From positions 3,191,001-3,255,000 of the forward strand of contig NZ_LT899436.1 of the NCBI RefSeq assembly GCF_900198195.1: a stretch of 64,000 nucleotides of DNA, read 5' to 3'. The translations under genes and the position numbers were made by a program. Positions within the stretch are counted from its first letter, which is position 1; each line of letters begins with the position of its first letter. The notes under the pieces were generated by a model that did no database searches, was not told the origin of the DNA, and saw only the letters and a program-made list of their open reading frames with translations. The stretch is from Tenacibaculum jejuense. GTDB taxonomy: Bacteria > Bacteroidota > Bacteroidia > Flavobacteriales > Flavobacteriaceae. Shown here one piece after another: positions 46,392 through 56,311 of this stretch.

Positions 46392-46622
46392 GAATTTAAG
46401 CGACCATATTTATTAGTTAATTTTATCGCAACCTTATTATATTTTACCCTCTTTTACCTACTTTTTATTAATAAGCAGGTAAAATATTGTTATTAACAGG
46501 TAATATACACTTCTGTCTCTTGCTTCATTTTTTATTGTTTTGTTGAGGTTATTCTTAACCTATTTACATGATTACTAAATCTTGTACAATAAACTATAGC
46601 TCCAAACATAAAGTTGAACAAT
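46392..46622. promoter_or_regulatory. divergent control region with inverted repeats
   Basis: It lies between the sulfatase and DgoK operons. TTTTACCT and AGGTAAAA arms flank an AT-rich centre near 46455-46485, a further CAGGTAAT follows, and AGGTTA/TAACCT arms lie near 46545-46562. These are candidate operators for the LacI-type regulator of the rightward operon. No central CG typical of many LacI operators is seen. Confidence 0.35.
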
Positions 46623-47573
46623 ATGAAATCTAAATATTTTATTAGCTGCGATTGGGGAACTACTAATTTCAGATTACGTGTAATTGAAACAGAAACTTTA
46701 TCTGTTATCGAAGAAAGAACTTCGAATCTCGGTATTCGAGATTTATACGAATCATTTAAAACTTCTTCGACGGTAACTCAGATTGATTTTTTCTCTGAGC
46801 ATTTGAAAGAAGAAATTTTAAAACTCTCACAAAAATATCAAAATGAAATTATTGTAGTTGCTGGAATGGCTTCTTCTAATATTGGAATGAAAAATTTGCC
46901 TTATGCTGATTTTCCTTTTCATAGTAATGGAAGCAATTTAAATGCTGAATTTCTAGAGACTACAAACGGATTAAAAATCATTTTAATTTCTGGAGTAAAA
47001 AACAATTCTGGAATGATGCGTGGTGAAGAAATTCAGGCTATTGGATTATCAGAATATTTAGTACACGTAGAGAATGGTATTCTTTTATTACCGGGTACAC
47101 ACAGCAAACATATTAGTTTTTCAAATCAACTTTATACAGATCTTAAAAACTTTATGACTGGTGAATTATTTGAAGTGATTTCTAGTACCAGCATTTTAGC
47201 AAACTCTGTTATTAAAAGTCCTTGGAATTCTGAAAGAAAACAAGCTTTTAAAAATGGTATTTCCGTGGGAATTAAAAATGAATTGGCATCAAATTTATTT
47301 AGTGTTCGAGTTAATGATGTACTTGAAAACAAGAATAAAAAAGATAATTATTACTACTTGAGCGGAATGCTTATTGGTGATGAACTTCGTTATTTACAAC
47401 ATACTGACACAAAAATATTTCTAGCAGCTTCAAATCCTATTTTTGAAATGTACAGGACTGCTCTTGAAACTATTATGCCTAAAAATCAACTTGTGCTTTT
47501 AGATGATTTGGCATTAAAAAATGCGCTTTTAATAGGACAGAAAAAAATACTCACATTACATGATACAAAATAA
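46623..47573 (+). CDS. dgoK: 2-dehydro-3-deoxygalactonokinase
   Basis: A 316-residue kinase of the DgoK family, phosphorylating 2-keto-3-deoxygalactonate. The N-terminal phosphate loop ISCDWGTTNFRLR, VAGMASSNIGM, the GEEIQAIG region and LPGTHSKHI are all family marks. I start at the ATG 46623; a TTG nine bases upstream is possible. It overlaps the aldolase gene by 14 bases, so the two steps are coupled. In carrageenan users this pair handles the product of 3,6-anhydro-D-galactose oxidation. Confidence 0.92.
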   Translation: MKSKYFISCDWGTTNFRLRVIETETLSVIEERTSNLGIRDLYESFKTSSTVTQIDFFSEHLKEEILKLSQKYQNEIIVVAGMASSNIGMKNLPYADFPFHSNGSNLNAEFLETTNGLKIILISGVKNNSGMMRGEEIQAIGLSEYLVHVENGILLLPGTHSKHISFSNQLYTDLKNFMTGELFEVISSTSILANSVIKSPWNSERKQAFKNGISVGIKNELASNLFSVRVNDVLENKNKKDNYYYLSGMLIGDELRYLQHTDTKIFLAASNPIFEMYRTALETIMPKNQLVLLDDLALKNALLIGQKKILTLHDTK

Positions 47574-48210
47574 TTCATCTTTCTCCTGGAATTTATTTAA
47601 TGAAGCTCCCGTAGTTGGAATCGTAAGAGGATTATCAAAAGAAATCACTCTGAATATTGCTAAAACTCTTTTAGAAGCAGAGTTCTATACACTTGAAGTT
47701 ACTATGAATACAGAAGGTGCTTTGGAACTAATAAATGAATTAACTAAACAGTTCCCTAAATTGAATATTGGTGCTGGAACTGTATGCACTTTAGACGATT
47801 GTAAAAACGCTATTAAAGCTGGAGCACAGTTTATTGTTACTCCAATAATAGATGAAGACGTTATTACATATTGCGTTTCAGAAAATATTCCTGTTTTCCC
47901 TGGAGCTTACACTCCAACAGAAATTTATAAAGCTTGGTCTTTAGGCGCTTCTGCTGTAAAAGTATTTCCAGCAACTCAATTAGGTTCGAAGTATATTAAA
48001 GATGTTCTAGCTCCTCTAAATGAAATAAAACTACTTCCTACTGGTGGAGTTTCTAAAGATAATATAACTTCATTTTTTAACGCTGGAGCTGTAGGTGTTG
48101 GTATGGGAAGTTCATTACTTCATAAAGAATACATAGCTACACAAAATTTCACTGCTTTAAAAGAGCATTTTGTAGCTATCAAACAAGAAATTCAAGATTA
48201 TACACAATGA
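47560..48210 (+). CDS. KDPG/KDPGal aldolase
   Basis: A 216-residue class I aldolase of the Eda/DgoA family, cleaving 2-keto-3-deoxy-6-phospho-galactonate (or gluconate) to pyruvate and glyceraldehyde 3-phosphate. Catalytic marks: LEVTMNT (general-base Glu), PGAYTPTEI, and AVKVFPA with the Schiff-base Lys. Coupled to dgoK upstream and to galK downstream (ATGA overlap). Context favours the galactonate isomer. Confidence 0.9.
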   Translation: MIQNNSSFSWNLFNEAPVVGIVRGLSKEITLNIAKTLLEAEFYTLEVTMNTEGALELINELTKQFPKLNIGAGTVCTLDDCKNAIKAGAQFIVTPIIDEDVITYCVSENIPVFPGAYTPTEIYKAWSLGASAVKVFPATQLGSKYIKDVLAPLNEIKLLPTGGVSKDNITSFFNAGAVGVGMGSSLLHKEYIATQNFTALKEHFVAIKQEIQDYTQ

Positions 48211-49334
48211 ATATGAATTCGAATTTAAAATATGATATTGTTATAGAATCTCCAGGAAGAATCAACCTTATTGGAGAACATGTTGATTACAGTGGAGGTC
48301 ATGTTTTACCTGCATCAATTGATAAGAAAATAACACTTCGTTTCCGCAGAAATAACAGTGAAACTTGTAAGGTTTATTCTGAAAATTTTAAAAATCATTT
48401 TGAAATTAATTTGAATGATTTGAAAAGAAGTGAAATTGAATGGCATAATTATATTATTGGTGTAATTTTTCATATCAATGTTCTAAAACCAAATTCTATA
48501 AAAGGATTTGATTGTAATATATACAGCAATCTTCCTTTAGGTTCTGGTGTAAGTTCTTCTGCCGCTTTAGAATGTGGTGTTGCTAAAGGATTAAATGAAT
48601 TGTTTGATATCGGACTTACTGATCTTGAAATCATTAATATTTCTAAAGATGCTGAACACACATTCGTAGGAACTAAATGCGGAATTATGGATCAATTTGC
48701 TGTAGTAAAAGGAGCTGAAGATCATTTACTTTTATTGAACTGCGAAACACTTGAGCATGAATTAATTCCTGCTGATTTTGGTGATTATCGAATTATCTTA
48801 CTGAACACAAATGTTTCTCATAATTTGGCTACAAGCGAATATAATATTCGACGTGATGAATGTAGCACGGCTTTAGAAGCTATCAATAAAAAATATCCGC
48901 AATACACTTTGTTAGCACAAGTAAGTCCGGAAATTATTCAAGAATTTGAAAATATTCTTCCTCATAAAATTTTTAACCGTGCTTTATACATCACTAAAGA
49001 AAACAGACGAACACTTTATGCTGTTGAATGTTTGAAAAATAAAGATATTATTGGTTTTGGAGAATGGGTTTACAAATCACATCGAGGTCTTACAAATTTA
49101 TTTGAAGTAAGTTGTGAGGAGTTAGATTTTTTAGTTGATTATACCCACAACTTAGATTATGTAGTTGGTGCTAGAATGATGGGCGGAGGCTTTGGAGGTT
49201 GTACCATAAATATTATCCATAAAGATTATTGTGAAGAATTCATCAATATTATTTCACCAGCTTACCAAGAGAAATTCAATATTAATCTTACTCCAATTAC
49301 TGTTGCTATTGGCAACGGGGTTTCAAAAATTTAA
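48207..49334 (+). CDS. galK: galactokinase
   Basis: A 375-residue GHMP kinase. The galactokinase signature PGRINLIGEHVDYSGGH lies near residue 16, the ATP loop LPLGSGVSSSAALE follows, and MMGGGFGGCT is at the C-terminal motif 3. It phosphorylates alpha-D-galactose at O1. Its start overlaps the aldolase stop (ATGA), and galT follows 2 bases after its stop. Confidence 0.95.
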   Translation: MNMNSNLKYDIVIESPGRINLIGEHVDYSGGHVLPASIDKKITLRFRRNNSETCKVYSENFKNHFEINLNDLKRSEIEWHNYIIGVIFHINVLKPNSIKGFDCNIYSNLPLGSGVSSSAALECGVAKGLNELFDIGLTDLEIINISKDAEHTFVGTKCGIMDQFAVVKGAEDHLLLLNCETLEHELIPADFGDYRIILLNTNVSHNLATSEYNIRRDECSTALEAINKKYPQYTLLAQVSPEIIQEFENILPHKIFNRALYITKENRRTLYAVECLKNKDIIGFGEWVYKSHRGLTNLFEVSCEELDFLVDYTHNLDYVVGARMMGGGFGGCTINIIHKDYCEEFINIISPAYQEKFNINLTPITVAIGNGVSKI

Positions 49335-49336
49335 TT

Positions 49337-50368
49337 ATGAAATTTAATGCAAAGTCACACAGACGATATAACATATTAACTGGAGAATGGATTTTAGTTT
49401 CTCCGCATAGAACAAAAAGACCATGGCAAGGTAAAAAAGATAAACCTGTTGTTGTAGAAAAGGTTTCGTATGATCCTGATTGTTATTTATGTCCAGGAAA
49501 TACAAGAGCAAACGGAAGTGTAAATCCTAATTATGAAAGCACATACAGTTTTGTAAATGATTATGCAGCTTTAGTTGAAAATCAAGAGCACGAAACTTAT
49601 ACTAATGGATTACTAAGAGCCGAAAGTGAAGAAGGAATTTGTAAAGTAATTTGTTTTTCCCCAGATCATTCTTTAACATTACCATTAATGTCTGTTTCAG
49701 CAATTACAGATGTAATTACTTTATGGCAAAAAGAATATGATGAATTGGGAAAAAAACCAAATATCAATCATGTTCAAATCTTTGAAAATAAAGGTGCAAT
49801 TATGGGATGTAGTAATCCTCATCCACATGGTCAAATTTGGGCTCAGTTTTCTATTCCAGAAGTTGTATTAAAAAAGCAATTTCATCAACTTCAATATTGG
49901 AACGAAAATAACAGTAGTTTACTTGCAGATTATATTCAACAAGAACTGGCATTAGATGAACGTATTATTTTAAAAAACGAACATTTTGTTGCTTTGGTTC
50001 CATATTGGGCTACATGGCCATATGAAGTTATGATTGCTCCAATCAAACAATATCAACATATCGGACAATTAAGTGAAGAAGAAAAAACAGCTTTTGCAGA
50101 AATCATAAAACAGTTAACTACGAAATACGATAATCTGTTTGAAACTTCTTTTCCTTATTCTTCAGGAATACATCAAAGTCCGACAGATAAAGAACATCCA
50201 GAATGGCATTTTCATATGTCTTTTTATCCGCCATTATTGAGATCAGCAGAAGTGAAAAAATTTATGGTTGGTTACGAAATGTTTGCTAATGCACAACGAG
50301 ATATTACGGCAGAACAAGCTGCTGATACTTTAAAAAAACTAGATCTTAAACATTATAGTCTTGCATAA
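49337..50368 (+). CDS. galT: galactose-1-phosphate uridylyltransferase
   Basis: A 343-residue GalT. Active-site SNPHPHGQIW (HPHxQ, nucleophile His), Zn-site CYLCPGN near residue 51, and the C-terminal HPEWHFHMSFYPP are visible. It exchanges UMP between UDP-glucose and galactose 1-phosphate. It is part of the galK-galT-lacI-galM series with 2-6 base gaps. Confidence 0.95.
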   Translation: MKFNAKSHRRYNILTGEWILVSPHRTKRPWQGKKDKPVVVEKVSYDPDCYLCPGNTRANGSVNPNYESTYSFVNDYAALVENQEHETYTNGLLRAESEEGICKVICFSPDHSLTLPLMSVSAITDVITLWQKEYDELGKKPNINHVQIFENKGAIMGCSNPHPHGQIWAQFSIPEVVLKKQFHQLQYWNENNSSLLADYIQQELALDERIILKNEHFVALVPYWATWPYEVMIAPIKQYQHIGQLSEEEKTAFAEIIKQLTTKYDNLFETSFPYSSGIHQSPTDKEHPEWHFHMSFYPPLLRSAEVKKFMVGYEMFANAQRDITAEQAADTLKKLDLKHYSLA

Positions 50369-50374
50369 ATTGTA

Positions 50375-51379
50375 ATGAAAAGTAACGTCACTTTAAAAGA
50401 CATCGCGAAACTTTTAAACGTTTCTACTTCAACAGTTTCTAAAGCTTTAAACAACAGCTATGAGATTAGTGAAGAAACTACAAAAAAAGTAAAAGAATTA
50501 GCTTCAAACTTAAACTACATTCCCAATGATGTAGCTCGAAGTTTAAAATCTAATGTTACGAAGAGAATTGGTGTAATTGTTCCTAATGTATTAGATGATT
50601 TTTTTGCTAAAATTATTCACGCCATTGAACGTGAAGCTAATCGGTTCAATTATAAACTTATTATTTGTTTATCGAATGATGTACTTAATAAAGAAGCTGA
50701 TTCTGTTTCATTTTTACTCAATGGAAGTGTAGATGGTATTCTTATTTCTCTTGCAGAAGAGACTCAAAATAAAAACAACTTTACACATTTTAAAAACTTA
50801 ACGCGTCGTAATTTTCCTTTGGTAATGTTCGATCGTGTTTCTAAAGAAATTAACTGTGATAAAGTAACTGTTAATGACTTTGAGACTACCTACGATGCTG
50901 TAAAATATTTAATTCAAAGAAACCGAAAACACATCGCTTTCTTATCTACAATTACTACTACTAGTGTTGGAGAATTAAGAACTCAAGGGTATTGTAAAGC
51001 GTTAAAAGATGAACTTTTTGCAACTCCTAATTTGATAAACATTACAGATTACAACGAGTTTGAAAGTAAGTTAACAACAGCTTTACAACAACATAAAATT
51101 GATGCTTTAATTACTGCTGATCAACTTTCTGCTATTTGTGCTATTAATATTATTCAGAAAAAAGGACTTCATGTTCCTAATGATATTTCAGTTATTGGTT
51201 TTACTGATGGTTCTATTCCTAAATACACGTTGCCTTCGCTAACTACAATTAATCAGAAACCCGAAGAAATGGGAAAATTAGCTTTCAAAACTTTAATGAA
51301 ACGTATTCAGAATAAAAATCTAGAAGTGAAAAATTTAGTTATTGAAACAGAATTAGTAAAAAGAGCATCGACCAACTAA
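50375..51379 (+). CDS. LacI-family transcriptional regulator
   Basis: A 334-residue LacI/GalR repressor. The N-terminal HTH is VTLKDIAKLLNVSTSTVSKALN with hinge NDVARSLKSN, then a periplasmic-binding-like sugar domain (KRIGVIVPNVLDDFFAKI onward to RTQGYCKAL). It is encoded in the galactose operon between galT and galM, so it probably senses a galactose- or KDGal-type effector and controls this operon and perhaps the divergent one. It would act at the inverted repeats in 46392-46622 (inference). Confidence 0.9.
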   Translation: MKSNVTLKDIAKLLNVSTSTVSKALNNSYEISEETTKKVKELASNLNYIPNDVARSLKSNVTKRIGVIVPNVLDDFFAKIIHAIEREANRFNYKLIICLSNDVLNKEADSVSFLLNGSVDGILISLAEETQNKNNFTHFKNLTRRNFPLVMFDRVSKEINCDKVTVNDFETTYDAVKYLIQRNRKHIAFLSTITTTSVGELRTQGYCKALKDELFATPNLINITDYNEFESKLTTALQQHKIDALITADQLSAICAINIIQKKGLHVPNDISVIGFTDGSIPKYTLPSLTTINQKPEEMGKLAFKTLMKRIQNKNLEVKNLVIETELVKRASTN

Positions 51380-51381
51380 TT

Positions 51382-52359
51382 ATGAATACTTACATTTTAA
51401 AGAACAAAAATAATCTTGAATTGGAGATTAGTACACTAGGCGCAACAATTCTAAGTCTAAAAGTTCCAGATAAAAACAATAAGCTTGTTAATGTAGTAGT
51501 CGGACTTAGTTCTAGTGATGATTATAGTGCTGAACATTATTTACAAAACTATCTTTATTTAGGTACAACTGTTGGCAGATATGCTGGTCGTATTTCTAAA
51601 TCTGAGCTTCATTTTGAAACTAAAAAATATCCAATTCATACTATAGATGGTGTGCATTTACATGGTGGAAAAAATGGTTTTGATAAGAAAATTTGGAAAG
51701 TAGAAAACATTATAAATGGTGAAAACTCTTCGATAACATTATCGTATTTAAGTAAACATTTAGAAGAAGGTTATCCAGGTAATTTGAATGTTACAGTTAC
51801 TTATACTCTTACAGAAAACAATGAACTTAAGATTATTTATGCTGCAACTACAGATCAAACTACGCAGGTTAATCTTACCAATCACGCTTATTTTAATTTG
51901 AATGGAGAACAATCCATTTTAGATCACGAATTATTTATTGACAGTGATTTCTATTTAGATGTAGATAATCGATTAATTCCTTCAGGAAGAAAAAATCCTG
52001 TTAAAGAAACTTGCTATGATTTTACCGAAAAATCTAAAATTGGAAATACTAATTTTCAAGGTTTAGATGATACTTTTATTTTGAACAAAAATCATCTTAA
52101 TGTAGAAATAAGTTCTGAAACATCTGGAATTTGCATGGACGTTTTCACCAATCAACCTGCAATTGTGGTGTACACTCCAAAAAGATTTGACGGATTAACT
52201 TTTAAAGAAAATGCTATTTACAGTGATTTTCCAGCAATTTGTTTTGAAACTCAACATTATCCAGATACTCCTAATAATCCTGACTTCCCTTCTACTCTAT
52301 TACAGCCTGATGAGGTTTATAGGAATGAAACTACTTTTAAATTTTCAGTTTTAAAATAG
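51382..52359 (+). CDS. galM: aldose 1-epimerase (galactose mutarotase)
   Basis: A 325-residue GalM. Motifs: TTVGRYAGRIS, HLHGGKNGFDKKIW, NLTNHAYFNL with catalytic His, and CFETQHYPD with the catalytic Glu. It interconverts beta and alpha galactose ahead of galactokinase. It has no signal peptide, so it is cytoplasmic. It is the last gene of the rightward operon and ends 3 bases before the convergent cytochrome gene. Confidence 0.93.
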   Translation: MNTYILKNKNNLELEISTLGATILSLKVPDKNNKLVNVVVGLSSSDDYSAEHYLQNYLYLGTTVGRYAGRISKSELHFETKKYPIHTIDGVHLHGGKNGFDKKIWKVENIINGENSSITLSYLSKHLEEGYPGNLNVTVTYTLTENNELKIIYAATTDQTTQVNLTNHAYFNLNGEQSILDHELFIDSDFYLDVDNRLIPSGRKNPVKETCYDFTEKSKIGNTNFQGLDDTFILNKNHLNVEISSETSGICMDVFTNQPAIVVYTPKRFDGLTFKENAIYSDFPAICFETQHYPDTPNNPDFPSTLLQPDEVYRNETTFKFSVLK

Positions 52360-52362
52360 CTC

Positions 52363-54606
52363 TTATAGTTTCGTTTTAAGTTCATCTAAAAATCTCATGT
52401 ATTGTGGATTTTCAGGATGTGCTTTTATCAATTTTTCAATTATAGGTTTAGCCTTTTTGTACTTTTCTTTTGTGTAAAATTGATATGCTAACGCATACAA
52501 TAAACTCTCGTTATTCTTATCAATTTTCAAACCTTCATAAAGTATTTTTTCAGCATTTACTGTGTCTCCTTTTTTATCGTATAACAAACTTAAATTATAG
52601 TAAACACGTGTATTTTCTGGCATTTTAATTTGTGATTTTTTTAAAGCTACAATTGCTTCATCAGTTCTATTTTGCTCAGCCAATAATAACGCCAACGAAT
52701 AATACACTGGTCCGAAATCTGGTTCTAAAGCAATCACCTTTTTAAATAAACTTTCAGCTTTGCTAAAAGCTCTATTTTGATAATATAAGTTTGCTAAAGT
52801 TAAGCGTAAACTGTTATTCAATTCATCAATTTTAAGCGCATCAACATAACCTTGAATTCCTTTTTGAAACTCTCCTTTTTTAAGGTAATAATTTGCTTTT
52901 TTAACTCTTCCTCCTACAAAATCGGAATTTGTATTTATATGCTTCCAAAACTCTTTTTCAACCGTGTCATAATCTGTTTTATATGATTCTGGAATTTGAC
53001 CTTTTGGAAAACTACTTAATCCGTAAAAAGCTTTAATCCGAACACTTCTCTTTGGATCTTTTAACAGCGGAAAGAAATAAGAAATATAATTTTGATTGTT
53101 GATTTCACTCAACGCATCTACACTTACCGCTCTTACTAAAGGAGAATCGTCGTTTAATAAATCGATATATTCTTTCACAAAAACAGTTGTATTGTAGTTT
53201 GATAATGCCTTGGCTGCTGAAGCTCTTACAATTTCTGGATATTTATCATCTTTTACTAGTGATAATAACTCTGTATGTCCGTTTAGAATTCCTTTTATCC
53301 CTGGAATCAATTTTTCAGAAAAATGGATAGAATCTACTTCTCCATATAACTTTTTAAATGAGCTCCACGCCCACTGATTGTCTTTATCATTATGACAATT
53401 AGTACAGGCATTTGGTGTATTATATTTTAAACTTAAATCTGGTCTTGGAACTCTTAAACTGTGATCTCTTCTAAAATCATTACCCATGTAATATTTACCT
53501 GGCATATGACAATTCACACATTTAGCTCCTTCTGAATTTTCTGGATGCGCATGATGTTCAGTAGTATTATATTTTTGAGAATCATGACACTGAGCACATA
53601 ATTTATTTCCTTCGAATTTCAATTCTAAAGAATGCGCATTATGACAGTTTGTACACGTAATGTTATTCTCATACATTTTACTTTGAACAAACGAACCATA
53701 AACATACACTTCGTCTAAAATTTGTCCGTCTGCATGATAACGACCTTCTTCTATTAGTTGAGGAAAATAATGATCTAACATTGTTCCTTTGTAATCGTAA
53801 GCTTCTGAGAATTGTTCTCTTCTCATATGACAACGTGCACATTGATCAACTAATTCTTTCGGAGAAGTTTCAGAAGTCATAAAAAAAGTGCCTGTTGCTT
53901 TATATTTTTCACCTAAATTAACTACATCATTCACATGTTGTTTTCCCGGTCCGTGACAAGCCTCGCAACTCACATTAATCAAAGAATATTGTGTATTGTA
54001 ACTATCTGTTTCTTGTATATAGTTTTTTCTAACATTTGTAGAATGACAATCGGCACACATCATATTCCAATTTAATCCGCCTCTAGACCAATGCAACCAT
54101 TCTGAATGTACTACTTTAAAATCTGGATACAAATCGAACCATTTTTCTTCTTTACAATCCCAAGCAGTCCGTAAACATTGAAAACGTCCGTTCGGAAATT
54201 TCACGATATACTGTTGTAAAGGAAAAACGCCAAATGTATATTCTATTTTATAATCATGATAATTTCCATCTGGTCCTTCTGTATTTACATAAAAATCCTT
54301 TCCCTTTTTAAAAAATCTTGATTTCACATCTTGACTTACAAAAGTCGTATCATTAAAATTTCCTAAAACAGTTAGACTGTCTGCAATTTGCATTGCTTTA
54401 TCATGATGAGAACCTTTCCATTCTTTAAATTCTTCTTGATGACATTCTTTACATTTTTTATCTCCAAGGAATAAATCGTCTGTGAGTTTATCATATGGAT
54501 ATTCTTTTGCTACCGAAGAAACACTCTTATATGCGTTCTTTTCTTTACAAGAAAGAATAATACAAGAACAAACTATCCATAAAAAAATGTACTGAATTAA
54601 CTTCAC
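52363..54606 (-). CDS. octaheme c-type cytochrome lipoprotein with HEAT and TPR repeats
   Basis: A 747-residue exported lipoprotein (lipobox IILSC near residue 20). Eight CxxCH heme motifs are visible (CKECH, CADCH, CEACH, CARCH, CTNCH, CAQCH, CVNCH, CTNCH) between about residues 55 and 405. HEAT-like repeats (about 420-530) and four or more TPR units (about 560-735) follow. It is probably periplasmic or surface-exposed and handles electrons or small oxidised substrates. Its direction opposes the flanking carbohydrate genes and no sugar role is obvious. Its partner redox genes are not in the window. Confidence 0.85.
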   Translation of the reverse strand: MKLIQYIFLWIVCSCIILSCKEKNAYKSVSSVAKEYPYDKLTDDLFLGDKKCKECHQEEFKEWKGSHHDKAMQIADSLTVLGNFNDTTFVSQDVKSRFFKKGKDFYVNTEGPDGNYHDYKIEYTFGVFPLQQYIVKFPNGRFQCLRTAWDCKEEKWFDLYPDFKVVHSEWLHWSRGGLNWNMMCADCHSTNVRKNYIQETDSYNTQYSLINVSCEACHGPGKQHVNDVVNLGEKYKATGTFFMTSETSPKELVDQCARCHMRREQFSEAYDYKGTMLDHYFPQLIEEGRYHADGQILDEVYVYGSFVQSKMYENNITCTNCHNAHSLELKFEGNKLCAQCHDSQKYNTTEHHAHPENSEGAKCVNCHMPGKYYMGNDFRRDHSLRVPRPDLSLKYNTPNACTNCHNDKDNQWAWSSFKKLYGEVDSIHFSEKLIPGIKGILNGHTELLSLVKDDKYPEIVRASAAKALSNYNTTVFVKEYIDLLNDDSPLVRAVSVDALSEINNQNYISYFFPLLKDPKRSVRIKAFYGLSSFPKGQIPESYKTDYDTVEKEFWKHINTNSDFVGGRVKKANYYLKKGEFQKGIQGYVDALKIDELNNSLRLTLANLYYQNRAFSKAESLFKKVIALEPDFGPVYYSLALLLAEQNRTDEAIVALKKSQIKMPENTRVYYNLSLLYDKKGDTVNAEKILYEGLKIDKNNESLLYALAYQFYTKEKYKKAKPIIEKLIKAHPENPQYMRFLDELKTKL

Positions 54607-54788
54607 CTAATATTTCGTTTTACAAACACAAATGTATCACAAAACAAACAAGTCAATTTCTTCTAATTTATCTTTGATCAGTGAAATTCTATTCAAATAC
54701 GGTTAAAAAAAAGTAATTATAAGATAATAACTACTTATTCTTTGAATATATTATTTCATTATTTAGACGGTCAAACAAACTGAATGTG

Positions 54789-56309
54789 ATGCTGATGATA
54801 AAATCATTTATGAATATACGAGTATTAAAAACTACAATGATCGCCGTACTGCTATGTATAGCGAGTTGTACTGAGAATAAAAAGAAAGCAAAAGAAAATA
54901 CAGAACAACTTTCAATTTCAGAAAAACCAACTAAAAACAGACCTAATATATTAGTGGTTTTGTGTGATGATTTGGGTTATGCCGATGTAGGTTTTAATGG
55001 AGCAAAAGACATTAAAACACCTGCTTTAGATAAACTTGCAGCCAATGGAACAATTTTTACTTCTGCTTATGTTGCTCATCCGTTTTGTGGCCCGAGTAGA
55101 ACTAGTATTATGACAGGAAGATATGCGCATAAAATAGGCGGACAATTTAATCTTCCTAGAGCTCATGAAAATGCTGGTTTAGGTGTAACTACACAAGAAG
55201 AGTTTATTAGTAAAACATTACAAAAATCGGGTTATTACACTGGTGCTGTTGGAAAATGGCATTTAGGAACTGTTCAAAAATATCATCCAAATAGTAGAGG
55301 TTTTGATGATTTTTATGGTTTCTTGGGTGGTGGACATAATTATTTCCCTGAGCAATTTAAAGCTGAATACGAAAAACAAAAAGCTAACGGAAATACGAAA
55401 ATTAGAGATTATATTACTCCGCTTCAATTCAATGGAAAAGAAGTAGATGAAAACGAATATATTACTGATGCACTTTCTAGAGAAGCTATCAATTTTATCA
55501 ATAGAGCTCATAAAAAAGAAGATCCGTTTTTTCTATATGTTTCTTATAATGCTCCGCATACTCCATTGGAAGCTAAGGAAGAAGATTTAGCACTTTATTC
55601 ACATATTAAAGACAAAAAAAGGAGAATTTATGCAGGTATGGTTCACGCTGTAGATCGTGGTGTTACCAATATTGTAGAAACACTTAGAAAGAACAAACAG
55701 TTAGATAATACATTAATCGTTTTCTTTAGTGATAATGGTGGTAAACTTAGTAAAGGAGCGACTAATTTTCCTTTAAAAGAAGGTAAAGGAAGTACTAATG
55801 AAGGTGGTTATAGAGTTCCTATGTTTTTTCACTGGCCTAATGTTGTTCCTTCAGGGCAAAAATTTGAACATCCAATTTCTGCCCTTGACTTATATCCTAC
55901 ATTCACATTCTTAGCAAAAGCAGAATTACCAACTCATAAAATCCTTGATGGTAAAAATATTTGGAATGATTTCTTAGATGGTAAAAATACTTATGAAAAT
56001 GAAAATATTTATGCATTACGACATCGAATTGAATTTGAAAATCATACTGATGTAGGAGTTCGCAAAAACCAATGGAAAGCTTTAAGAACACATAATAATA
56101 GTTGGACTTTATATGATATTAATAATGATCCTGGAGAACAAAATGATTTGAGTAGTAAACATCCTAAAATACTACAAGACTTAGTTAAAGAAGCTGAAGA
56201 ATGGAGTACCACAAATAAAAAACCATTATGGTTTCATAACGAGCGAACAGCTATACAATGGAAGAAAAATAAGATGCCTCATTTTAATCAAACTTTTAAA
56301 CTTAACTAA
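54789..56309 (+). CDS. S1-family sulfatase, lipoprotein
   Basis: A 506-residue formylglycine sulfatase. Lipoprotein signal with lipobox CIASC. Motifs: LCDDLGYADVG metal site, FCGPSRTSIMTG (C-x-P-S-R), GKWHLG, APHTPLE, and FFSDNGGK. The start is uncertain: a GTG at 54786 and in-frame ATGs at 54789, 54795 and 54810 are all possible; the last gives the most compact signal peptide. It is distinct in sequence from the first sulfatase, so it likely removes sulfate from another position or unit of the galactan. The DUF4380-like gene follows 2 bases on. Confidence 0.9.
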   Translation: MLMIKSFMNIRVLKTTMIAVLLCIASCTENKKKAKENTEQLSISEKPTKNRPNILVVLCDDLGYADVGFNGAKDIKTPALDKLAANGTIFTSAYVAHPFCGPSRTSIMTGRYAHKIGGQFNLPRAHENAGLGVTTQEEFISKTLQKSGYYTGAVGKWHLGTVQKYHPNSRGFDDFYGFLGGGHNYFPEQFKAEYEKQKANGNTKIRDYITPLQFNGKEVDENEYITDALSREAINFINRAHKKEDPFFLYVSYNAPHTPLEAKEEDLALYSHIKDKKRRIYAGMVHAVDRGVTNIVETLRKNKQLDNTLIVFFSDNGGKLSKGATNFPLKEGKGSTNEGGYRVPMFFHWPNVVPSGQKFEHPISALDLYPTFTFLAKAELPTHKILDGKNIWNDFLDGKNTYENENIYALRHRIEFENHTDVGVRKNQWKALRTHNNSWTLYDINNDPGEQNDLSSKHPKILQDLVKEAEEWSTTNKKPLWFHNERTAIQWKKNKMPHFNQTFKLN

Positions 56310-56311
56310 GC

